From assembly GCA_903875605.1 (NCBI GenBank), contig CAIQWT010000044.1, positions 35,628 to 99,627 of the forward strand: a stretch of DNA of 64,000 bases. The letters are read 5' to 3'. This DNA is from an uncultured Geobacteraceae bacterium (lineage in GTDB: Bacteria; Desulfobacterota; Desulfuromonadia; Geobacterales; Pseudopelobacteraceae). Of the stretch, positions 33,466 to 43,221 are shown in pieces. Position 1 is the stretch's first letter. Every line of letters begins with the position of its first letter. Position numbers and translations under genes: made by a program. The notes beneath the pieces are model-generated. The model did no database searches and was not told the DNA's origin. It saw only the letters and a program-made list of their open reading frames with translations.

Positions 33466-35432
33466 GGCATCTCCAGCTCACAACTTTTTTCCACCTCAAC
33501 ATCGCATATTCATCCATAGAGGTTGAAGATCGAGCGATGGTGGTAGAAAAATGCTACCGTCCTTTGCTGAATATCATTAAGAAGCTTGATTTTAGGTGCG
33601 GAATTGAGGCTAGCGCCTATACACTTGAAGAAATCCAAAAATGTGACCCCAACTGCATTGACGATCTAAAAAGTCTTATTGCTTCAGGTGCCTGCGATTT
33701 TATTGCAAGTGGGTATAGCCAATCAATAGGGCCGCTGATGCCGGCAGAAGTTAATAGTGCCAATCTTGCCATTGGCAACCAGTGTTACCAGAATATTCTT
33801 GGTACTGCCCCTCGCATCGTATTGGTAAATGAGCAGGCTTTTTCATCCGGTATGATCTCTCATTATCTGGATGCTGGCTACGAGGCAATGGTCATGGAGT
33901 GGAATAATCCCGCTTTGACAAATTGTCACTGGAATTCTGAATGGCGATATCTACCCCAGTATGCCAAAGATCAGCATGGCAGAAAAATTCCAGTTATATG
34001 GAATAATTCAATTTATTTTCAGAAGTTTCAACATTACACCCATGGTGAAAAAGAGCTTGGTGAATATCTCAACTATATTGCGTCACATCAAGGTCCTTCA
34101 TCCCGTATTTTTCCTCTTTATGGTAACGATGTTGAAATATTTGACTTTCGACCGGGTCGTTATCATACCGAGGCCCAGCTTGGACCTGAAAGTGAGTGGC
34201 AACGAATTGAGAACCTTTTTCAAAGTCTAAAAACCGACGGGCGTTTTGAAGTGATTTCTCCGACCGATGTATTGAAATTTATGGATAGGCCCGGTGCAGG
34301 TAATGTGCTGTCACTGGAGTCCGCGGCCATTCCCATCCCAGTTAAAAAACAGGAAAAATATAATATTACCCGGTGGGCGGTAACCGGTAGAGATGATCTT
34401 GGGATAAACAGCAGGTGCAGAAAAATCTATGACTCTTTGAAGAGTAAAGAAGGCCGGAATATCGAAGCGTGGCAAGAGCTCTGCTATTTATGGAGTAGCG
34501 ATTTTAGGACTCACATTACGGAAAAACGTTGGGTTGAATATCAATTACGACTGAAAGCTGCGGAGAACCAATTTTGCCAAAGAGAGTTTAGTGAAGAGAA
34601 CAAATCGCCGGAAGTTGCCTCTTTTCCGAATAATGTGACGGTCACCAGTGAAGGTCGTATACTGTCGATTGAAACCGCTGGGTTGAAGATGGATCTTAAC
34701 AAACGTAGGGGCTTGGTGATCGATGGACTGTGGATGAAAAACAAAGCTGTTGAGAAACTGTGCGGCACTCTACCTCATGGCTATTATGATGATATCACCC
34801 TAGGGGCAGACTTCTATAGCGGGCATCTAATATTTGAGACACCTGGCAAGCCAAAGGTAACTGACCTTGAGAAGAGTGACCCCACTATCGCTTGGGACAA
34901 CCATGCCAAAGCGGTAGTTATTTCATTTACAATGCCCACTTCTTTAGGAGATGTAGTAAAGCAGGTTAGGGTCTATTCTGAGTCAAACACCATTGAATAT
35001 ACCTATGAATTGCAGTGGAAAACATTACCGGTAGGTTCTTTACGTTTGGGGCACATTACACTTAATCCGGATGCTTTTGACCGGTCGACTCTCTTTTTTA
35101 GAAGTCACAACGGCGGAAGTGAGCTGGAAACTTTTTTGCCTGGCGAGCAACGTATTACACATGGAGAACATGCGTCTTTTCTTGTCTCAGCTAAACATGC
35201 GCTTGGGATGACAGAGGGGATTCTGGAGATTGGGGACGCTGACAAGTTCTTACGTATTACACTCGGTGACACATCACCAGCGTTACTGGCAATGATCAAT
35301 TATGTGCCTGTAAAAGAGACGTATTTTTGCAGATGTTCTTTGTCTGCAAGAGAAATGGATGAAACAAGTCGCCAGACGCCACTCGAAACACCCCTTGTTA
35401 TTAATATATCAGTCAGTTGCCATGCTACCTGA
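33462..35432 (+). CDS. GH57-like protein with C-terminal alpha-mannosidase-like beta domain
   Basis: The first 290 residues resemble family 57 glycoside hydrolases: FHLNIAYSSIE near the start, Glu49 in GIEASAY, Glu124 in VNEQAF (nucleophile position) and Asp223 in YGNDVEIFDFRPGRY (acid/base position). Residues about 375-656 form a beta-rich domain like the C-terminal part of alpha-mannosidases or amylopullulanases. No signal peptide is seen, so it acts in the cytoplasm. In this operon it may act as a sugar epimerase or transferase on the glycan precursor, or be a trimming hydrolase. I cannot decide. The start overlaps the ATP-grasp gene by 4 bp. Confidence 0.75.
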   Translation: MRHLQLTTFFHLNIAYSSIEVEDRAMVVEKCYRPLLNIIKKLDFRCGIEASAYTLEEIQKCDPNCIDDLKSLIASGACDFIASGYSQSIGPLMPAEVNSANLAIGNQCYQNILGTAPRIVLVNEQAFSSGMISHYLDAGYEAMVMEWNNPALTNCHWNSEWRYLPQYAKDQHGRKIPVIWNNSIYFQKFQHYTHGEKELGEYLNYIASHQGPSSRIFPLYGNDVEIFDFRPGRYHTEAQLGPESEWQRIENLFQSLKTDGRFEVISPTDVLKFMDRPGAGNVLSLESAAIPIPVKKQEKYNITRWAVTGRDDLGINSRCRKIYDSLKSKEGRNIEAWQELCYLWSSDFRTHITEKRWVEYQLRLKAAENQFCQREFSEENKSPEVASFPNNVTVTSEGRILSIETAGLKMDLNKRRGLVIDGLWMKNKAVEKLCGTLPHGYYDDITLGADFYSGHLIFETPGKPKVTDLEKSDPTIAWDNHAKAVVISFTMPTSLGDVVKQVRVYSESNTIEYTYELQWKTLPVGSLRLGHITLNPDAFDRSTLFFRSHNGGSELETFLPGEQRITHGEHASFLVSAKHALGMTEGILEIGDADKFLRITLGDTSPALLAMINYVPVKETYFCRCSLSAREMDETSRQTPLETPLVINISVSCHAT

Positions 35433-35493
35433 TTTGGAGATATGGTCATCCTCTTTGAAACAGGGCTGAAAACGGTTGTGCCCGAAGGGTACT

Positions 35494-36702
35494 CTAAAAA
35501 ACCTGCCCAAAACCATCAAACTCATCTCCATTTGTATCCATCGCCTTTCCTCGGACATCAACTCCCGAAAACTTGAACACAAGATGTGAAGGGTCTATAA
35601 CCGCATTAGCTGTGGCGTTCTGTTTTAGTGAAAAGGTAATTGTTGCCTGTTGCTTGGTTGAGTCGTAGCTGACACTTTTCATAAGCGGCAGGTCTGCCTG
35701 TGTTTGTGGGTTGAGGGTGTAGCCATGGTTGTAGTAACCAGCCTTGCCACCAGCGGCCTTGCTGATTTTCCAATTGGTAATGTTTTTTACAGAGGTGCTG
35801 TCCATATCGCCGTTGAACTGAAAGATCATAGTAAAGTCCTTTGTGGCATTGGGACTTTCCAGTGTTTTGGCTGGATCCAGCATGCTCAGCATTGATAAGG
35901 GCGTATAGGCGCCAAACTGAGAGTAGAAAGGATTGTTGGGGCCGTAATCCACATTGAGAATTTTAGTCTTGATGGTAGAGGCTTTCAGGAGTTGAGCTGC
36001 GGCAGTATCGAGAGTGCCCACCTTAGTGATCTGTTTTTGCAGCAGGTAATCATCACCCTTGCCGGCGTATGCGTAGCCAAGCTCGGTTTCGGCTAAAGCG
36101 AAGTCGCCATGTTTCAGATTAACAGCCTGCTTGAGGTTTGATATTGCAGTGTCATACTTTCCCATTTTGTTGTATGTGGCGCCTAATGCATAATACCCAT
36201 TGGCATCACGGGGGGAGATTCGGGTAACTTTCTGAAATTCTGTCTCAGCTTCTTTCAGTTTGTTCTGCAGCAGATAGGTCTGTCCAAGGCTGTAATGTGC
36301 CAGGTTATCATTTGGTGCCAACGAGACTGCCTTTTTGTATGAAGTTTCGGCATCAGCGTATTTTTTTGCCTGGGCGTATGCATTGCCGAGAGTTACTGCA
36401 GAATCTTTATCAAACGGCTTCATCGCTACAAGTTTCTTGAATGTTGCGATTGCATCATCATTTTTATTCAACTTCAGGTAGGTATTGCCCAGATAGTTAT
36501 AAGCATCAATAGAAGATGAGTCCATCGCCAACGCTTTTTTAAAAAAGGGCACGGCCTCCTCCGGACGGCTTTTCTGGAGCATCCGAACCCCGGCAATAAG
36601 CAGATTGTTACTGAGCGATGCCTGTTGTGCCAGAATCGTATCGGCTGTAGGAAGGATCGACAAAAAAAGCGCTGCGGATCTATCAGGGGTTGTTATAGCC
36701 AT
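35494..36702 (-). CDS. TPR protein with calcium-like loop, flagellar regulon (sigma-28 promoter)
   Basis: This 402-residue protein has about five or six tetratricopeptide repeats over residues 40-210 (for example AYNYLGNTYLKLNKNDDAI and AHYSLGQTYLLQNKLKEAE). A separate domain (about 265-400) looks like a beta-sandwich and ends with a DTNGDEFDGF loop typical of EF-hand-like calcium sites. There is no signal peptide. A good sigma-28 promoter lies 34 bases upstream, so it should be expressed with flagellin. It converges with the GH57-like gene. The role could be filament-related secretion, capping or glycan handling; this is inference. Confidence 0.85.
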   Translation of the reverse strand: MAITTPDRSAALFLSILPTADTILAQQASLSNNLLIAGVRMLQKSRPEEAVPFFKKALAMDSSSIDAYNYLGNTYLKLNKNDDAIATFKKLVAMKPFDKDSAVTLGNAYAQAKKYADAETSYKKAVSLAPNDNLAHYSLGQTYLLQNKLKEAETEFQKVTRISPRDANGYYALGATYNKMGKYDTAISNLKQAVNLKHGDFALAETELGYAYAGKGDDYLLQKQITKVGTLDTAAAQLLKASTIKTKILNVDYGPNNPFYSQFGAYTPLSMLSMLDPAKTLESPNATKDFTMIFQFNGDMDSTSVKNITNWKISKAAGGKAGYYNHGYTLNPQTQADLPLMKSVSYDSTKQQATITFSLKQNATANAVIDPSHLVFKFSGVDVRGKAMDTNGDEFDGFGQVF

Positions 36703-36735
36703 GGGGTACCTCGTTGAGTCATCTTACTAGTGATT

Positions 36736-36762
36736 GTATCGGCAGTATTCGGAGTTTTCTTA
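36736..36762 (-). promoter_or_regulatory. Sigma-28 (FliA) promoter of the TPR gene
   Basis: On the minus strand TAAG (36762-36759), 15 bases, then GCCGATAC (36743-36736). Consensus is TAAA-N15-GCCGATAA, so 10 of 12 bases match with exact spacing. A transcript would start near 36728, and GAGGT precedes the ATG at 36702. Confidence 0.72.
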
Positions 36763-36837
36763 AATACAAAACAATTTATTGATAGGATTTACGGGATAAA
36801 TCCGGCGGATAACAACTTTCACTTTTATGCTGATCGG

Positions 36838-39115
<2,278 letters not shown>

Positions 39116-39117
39116 TC

Positions 39118-39306
39118 ATGGCACTCGGAGACGGTGAAGCCGATGAACTAGAGAAACTTCTGGCAGATGTGCTGCGTACTATCCGTGAAAACGACCAATT
39201 TATCCGTAATCTGAAGGAAGAGGCGTCCGATCCTATAGATGCTGATGCGGAAGAAGATCCGGTTGCCGATGCCGTTGAAGAAAGTGTGGAGTACGAAGAA
39301 CTCTAG
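39118..39306 (+). CDS. Small acidic protein downstream of trxB
   Basis: The 62-residue reading frame (ATG 39118) starts two bases past the trxB stop and ends 19 bases before a strong terminator, so it is part of the trxB transcript. The first 35 residues are a likely helix (LEKLLADVLRTIREND) and the last 25 are almost all acidic. I do not recognise it. It could be a small partner of thioredoxin reductase or unrelated. Confidence 0.65.
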   Translation: MALGDGEADELEKLLADVLRTIRENDQFIRNLKEEASDPIDADAEEDPVADAVEESVEYEEL

Positions 39307-39325
39307 CACCAGCATTTTGAACCAC

Positions 39326-39373
39326 AAAAAAGCACATGCCCCGACCAATCTGATCGGGGCATGTGCTTTTTTT
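39326..39373. terminator. Strong bidirectional terminator between trxB operon and imcH-like gene
   Basis: A 13-bp stem, GCACATGCCCCGA with TCGGGGCATGTGC, has A6 on the left and T7 on the right, so it ends transcription from both sides. Confidence 0.93.
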
Positions 39374-39397
39374 CGGTTAAATATTATTTCCGGCAGG

Positions 39398-40933
39398 TTA
39401 GTGTTTCTTCTCTCCGCCGCCGGTAACGTCAACACCAGCAGGGGCGTGACATTCATTACAGTTAGTCTTCTTCATTTCATCACCGATATCAACAGGATGA
39501 ACGAATTCTTTTACCTGTGTACCTTTAGGGATGTTTTCCTGTGTCTGGCTAAGGACGTTATGGCACAGGTTACAATCCTTCGAGATGGTCTTGCCGGCGG
39601 TACTTTTATGCTTTCCGTCGTGGCAGCGGAAACATCCGGGGAAGTAGAAATGTCCCATGTGAGATGGATAGGCGCTCCAGACGACTTTCATTTTTGGGAA
39701 GTAGTTTCTTGAGTAGATGCGTGAAACCTCTTCGGTTGCCTGTTTGATAGAAGCAGCTTTGGTTTTGACCAGAGCAGGGTAATTCTTGGCATAATATTCC
39801 TGAATTCCCTTGGTGATGGCAACGGCAGCTTCCTCTTTGCTGTTGTATGGCTTTTCTAATAGTTCGCCAGCGTGCTTTTTCAAGAACGGCAGAGCCACAT
39901 CGAGTCTTCCGGCTTCAAAGGAGTGATCCAGTTCATCGCTCGGTGGGTTATAGGAGTGAGCAGGTCTGTTGTGGCAATCAATACAGTCCATAGTACGTTT
40001 TTCGTGTTTTGCGAGCTCTTCTTTTGATAACGGTTTTTCTGTTGTTGCATACTCAACGATCGAGCCGTCATTGCTTTTTACAGAAATATAAGGAATGTTC
40101 ATCCGCTTTTCGTCAGTAGCCACATAAGTTACTTCTTTGCCGATGTGCCAGTGAATACCGGACGTATTTGGTGCTCCAGGAGTGCCGCCGATTTTGATCA
40201 GCATCTGTACTTCACGCTTGGTATTTTCTTCGTTTGGTGCGTTATGAGAAAAGATCTTTTGACGTGCCGAGATGAACTTTTCTGGCCAGTGGCAACGTTC
40301 GCAGGTACCACGGGCAGGTCGCAGGTTGTGTACCGGAGTCGGGATCGGTGTCGGGTAGGTGCCGGTCAGGATGGAATAAAGCTGCCTCGTACCGTTGATT
40401 TTGGCTTTTACGTAATAATCAAGGCCGGATCCGACGTGACACTCGACGCAGCGAACTCGTGCGTGAGGCGAACCCTGCCATGCCACATGTTCAGGTTCCA
40501 TTGGCACATGACAGACTTCACCGCAGAAGGTGGTGGATTCTGTGAATTCAAACCCTTTGATAGTTGCAACTCCGATAACGGCAAAAAAGATTACTGTTAC
40601 GAGAGCAAAGAAGGCAGCCAGACGAAGCTTGCTCGGGTCGTTAAAGTCAAGGCGCGGCAGAGGAGGAAGGTCCACATCAGGGTTCTTGCGGTGTCTGCTT
40701 CTTGTCCGCCATGCACCAAAATATGTCAGCACTCCACCGAATAAGATTCCACCGGGCAATAGAAAAAATGTCACCATTTCCAGATACGGGTTTTCGAACC
40801 CTCTGAATGCCTGTAAAGCCAGAAACAGTACGATGACTATCGCTGAAATCGCAGAGGTGAGCATCCCCAGCAAGCTGATGATGTTCATGTAGTATTTTTC
40901 TGCACGTATTCTTTTTACCGGTTCCATTTTCAT
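39398..40933 (-). CDS. imcH: Inner-membrane NapC/NrfH-type heptaheme cytochrome c, ImcH-like
   Basis: This 511-residue protein has three likely membrane helices (about 18-42, 51-73, 105-125) and seven heme sites: one CxxxCH (Cys137, Cys141, His142) and six CxxCH (CVECH, CERCH, CIDCH, CFRCH, CNLCH, CNECH). The size, three-helix head and seven hemes match ImcH of Geobacter, a menaquinol-oxidising cytochrome used for higher-potential electron acceptors. It has no signal peptide; the first helix anchors it. A candidate Fur box lies about 120 bp upstream. ImcH is my reading from memory of the family; NapC/NrfH-type is certain. Confidence 0.82.
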   Translation of the reverse strand: MKMEPVKRIRAEKYYMNIISLLGMLTSAISAIVIVLFLALQAFRGFENPYLEMVTFFLLPGGILFGGVLTYFGAWRTRSRHRKNPDVDLPPLPRLDFNDPSKLRLAAFFALVTVIFFAVIGVATIKGFEFTESTTFCGEVCHVPMEPEHVAWQGSPHARVRCVECHVGSGLDYYVKAKINGTRQLYSILTGTYPTPIPTPVHNLRPARGTCERCHWPEKFISARQKIFSHNAPNEENTKREVQMLIKIGGTPGAPNTSGIHWHIGKEVTYVATDEKRMNIPYISVKSNDGSIVEYATTEKPLSKEELAKHEKRTMDCIDCHNRPAHSYNPPSDELDHSFEAGRLDVALPFLKKHAGELLEKPYNSKEEAAVAITKGIQEYYAKNYPALVKTKAASIKQATEEVSRIYSRNYFPKMKVVWSAYPSHMGHFYFPGCFRCHDGKHKSTAGKTISKDCNLCHNVLSQTQENIPKGTQVKEFVHPVDIGDEMKKTNCNECHAPAGVDVTGGGEKKH

Positions 40934-41049
40934 CCCCCTCGGATACTGATCATATTATGCGGAAACACAAGTGTGTTACATGGCAGTGAACAGGCCCACT
41001 ACGTATTAAAAACGTTACTTAGTAGCATGAAGATTACGATAATGCAACC

Positions 41050-41068
41050 CAAAATGACTATCATTCTC
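41050..41068 (-). promoter_or_regulatory. Candidate Fur box upstream of imcH-like gene
   Basis: On the minus strand GAGAATGATAGTCATTTTG matches 15 of 19 bases of the Fur consensus GATAATGATAATCATTATC, including the central TGATA..TCAT core. It lies 117-135 bases before the ATG of the ImcH-like gene. Confidence 0.45.
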
Positions 41069-41157
41069 AAGCCGTTGACGCTATTTGATTGCGATAGTTA
41101 TTGCGTATCCATTTAATAAGACAATGCGAGGTCATCTCTGAAAGGTAATCTAACCTA

Positions 41158-41186
41158 TTGACAAAATTGGCCTATGCACTTATTTT
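41158..41186 (+). promoter_or_regulatory. Candidate sigma-70 promoter for DUF2339-type gene
   Basis: TTGACA (41158-41163), 17 bases, TATTTT (41181-41186, 4 of 6 against TATAAT). It lies about 185 bases before the ATG at 41371. Confidence 0.45.
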
Positions 41187-41370
41187 AAACGCTGTTATAT
41201 TATAGTGAGGTGTCTCATCATTTATTAGTCAAAGCCATTGACAAAATACCCTGCCTGTCTCTGATTACAAAGTACTATAGGACTATGCCTGACAGTAATA
41301 TTGTTTGACTGCAATATAAATTCACTAAATCACAGGTTGCCATCGATGTCCACTAGACAGGAGGTAGAAG

Positions 41371-43170
41371 ATGACGGAGCCGGAAACAACAACCGAAGAA
41401 CGGGAAAAAGAGCTTAAGGCACGTCTGCAGGCTATGGAACAGCAGTTAGAGCGCTTGACAGCGCGTCTAGGCGACGGTGAAGCAGTGGCTGCCGCCGTCC
41501 CGGTAGGAAGTGAGTCCGCCAAAGAAAAGAGTTACCCTCCTGAGGATATCGCTGATGTTTCTGAAGAGGTTCTTAACTGGGCCAGCCGGACATCTTTACT
41601 GCCACGCCTTGCTGCACTTTGCTTTTTGCTGGTGGTCGCCCTCATTCTACGAACTATAACAGACAGCGGTCTGATCAATAAATTGGTCGGTTCCGGCGTT
41701 GGCATGGCTTATGCGGCAGTGCTTATGATTGTCGGTTGGTACAGGTACGGCAAAGAAAGCCCGCTTGCGCCGATCTTTGCGGCCAGCGGTGCGATATTGA
41801 TGTCGACCGTAGTTGTGGAAACACACACGCACTTTAATGCACTTCCCTTGGTGCCGGCTTATCTGACACTTATGGCGACAGGAATCGGCATGGCGCTGAT
41901 CAGTCGTCAGTTCAACGCCTTCACTCCTATTTCAGTTGGCATCCTCACCATGTGCTTTGCCGGGGCAGCGATAGATTATCCACACCCTTTTTTCCCTTAT
42001 CTTTCTCTGGTGCTCTTTACGGCGAATCTTCTCGGTTATTTTGCAGCACAGTTGAAACGCTGCTCTTGGCTAAGATGGTCGGCACTTATTGTTACTATGA
42101 TTATGCTGCAGTTATGGAGTGTTCAGATCGTAACTGCGCTACGCAAAGGTGGTGTTGCCTCCGCTGATCTGTCAATCTCATGGTTTTTGCCTGTTATGGC
42201 CTTATTTACTGCTTGCTACTTGATCCTGGCTCTTCTTGGGATCATCAGGAGTGCTACGGAAAGAATCCCTCTATTTGATCTGGCACTACCGACTATAACT
42301 GTTTTGTGGGCTTTTTCTGTCATGTTGTATGTATCCGGGGTGCCTGGTGGAGGGAGCACCTTTGTAATGGGTGCTATCGGTGTGCTAATCGCAGTCAGCC
42401 TTCTTTCGGTCAGTTTCTGGTTGGCACAGCGCGGAGGGGAAGGGGCCCCTGGCGCTTCATCGTACACCTTTGCCTGTGGTGTATTACTTGCGATAGCTCT
42501 GCCGGCTGCTACAGGTAGTCTGATGCTTTCACTGCCGATCCTTTCGCTTGTAGCAATCTTTATGGCCGTCATGTCGAGGGTCTGGAATTGTGGTACTATC
42601 AGGCTGACGACCTACCTGTTCCATATTTACTGCTGCGTTGCGATGGTAATAGCAATCAGGGGTGACGGACCCGCTGCAATGGACGCCGTCAATATACTTC
42701 CTGCTGGTCTTCTGGCCTGTATTATATTGTACCAGTACCAGTGGTGCCGTTGGTGGCCACCCACAGAGGGCTCTTCATTCTTTAGACGTTTTGATGCCAA
42801 CGACAGGAGTGCTTCCATGCTGCTCTTAGCTGGCCTGATTAGCGGGTTTTTTATGGTACGAATTGCACTCTTCCAAATCATCGCTATGCTTCCCGCCGAA
42901 ATGCATCGTGATGCGTTCCGCTCTTCCCAGTCAGTGTTGATAAATACAGCCGCAATTGCTTTGATACTGTTTGCCTTTCTGAAACAGAACAAAGAGATTC
43001 GCAACGTTGCCATACTCGTTATGGTTTTAGGTGGCATAAAGGTCTTTCTTTATGATCTTATGGGAATACATGGATTGCCGCTGGTTTTCAGTGTTTTGTC
43101 ATTCGGATTGGCCGCTGCAGCAGAATCCATTGCTTTGGGCAAATGGCAGAAAAAACCTGTTGCACCATAA
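41371..43170 (+). CDS. Polytopic membrane protein, DUF2339-like
   Basis: This 599-residue protein begins with a coiled-coil (EEREKELKARLQAMEQQLERL) and then has about fourteen hydrophobic helices. The C-terminal IKVFLYDLMGI motif and overall shape fit the DUF2339 family, whose function is unknown. GACAGGAGG precedes the ATG. It is monocistronic: a strong terminator follows directly. Its position between two respiratory cytochromes may be chance. Confidence 0.78.
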   Translation: MTEPETTTEEREKELKARLQAMEQQLERLTARLGDGEAVAAAVPVGSESAKEKSYPPEDIADVSEEVLNWASRTSLLPRLAALCFLLVVALILRTITDSGLINKLVGSGVGMAYAAVLMIVGWYRYGKESPLAPIFAASGAILMSTVVVETHTHFNALPLVPAYLTLMATGIGMALISRQFNAFTPISVGILTMCFAGAAIDYPHPFFPYLSLVLFTANLLGYFAAQLKRCSWLRWSALIVTMIMLQLWSVQIVTALRKGGVASADLSISWFLPVMALFTACYLILALLGIIRSATERIPLFDLALPTITVLWAFSVMLYVSGVPGGGSTFVMGAIGVLIAVSLLSVSFWLAQRGGEGAPGASSYTFACGVLLAIALPAATGSLMLSLPILSLVAIFMAVMSRVWNCGTIRLTTYLFHIYCCVAMVIAIRGDGPAAMDAVNILPAGLLACIILYQYQWCRWWPPTEGSSFFRRFDANDRSASMLLLAGLISGFFMVRIALFQIIAMLPAEMHRDAFRSSQSVLINTAAIALILFAFLKQNKEIRNVAILVMVLGGIKVFLYDLMGIHGLPLVFSVLSFGLAAAAESIALGKWQKKPVAP

Positions 43171-43172
43171 AC

Positions 43173-43204
43173 AAAGGGGGGCGAATTCGCCCCCCCTTTT
43201 TTTG
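43173..43204. terminator. Terminator between DUF2339-type gene and cbcL-like gene
   Basis: GGGGGGCGAA/TTCGCCCCCC is a perfect palindrome with A3 to the left and T7 to the right. It serves the plus-strand gene ending at 43170 and probably the converging CbcL-like gene. Confidence 0.92.
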
Positions 43205-43221
43205 CAATCAATTAATACTGG

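Larger units (their letters stand above)
40934..41370. other. 437-bp divergent control region between imcH-like and DUF2339-type genes
   Basis: No gene is seen. It holds a candidate Fur box (41050-41068) and a sigma-70-like promoter on the plus strand (41158-41186). A second TTGACA at 41238 lacks a fitting -10. Confidence 0.6.

Noticed and set aside
40145..40744. 199-codon plus-strand frame opposite the ImcH-like gene
   Set aside because: It is a shadow of seven-heme coding sequence; no start signal and biased codons come from the real gene.
41238..41243. Second TTGACA before the DUF2339-type gene
   Set aside because: No acceptable -10 at 16-18 bases, so the upstream copy is preferred.
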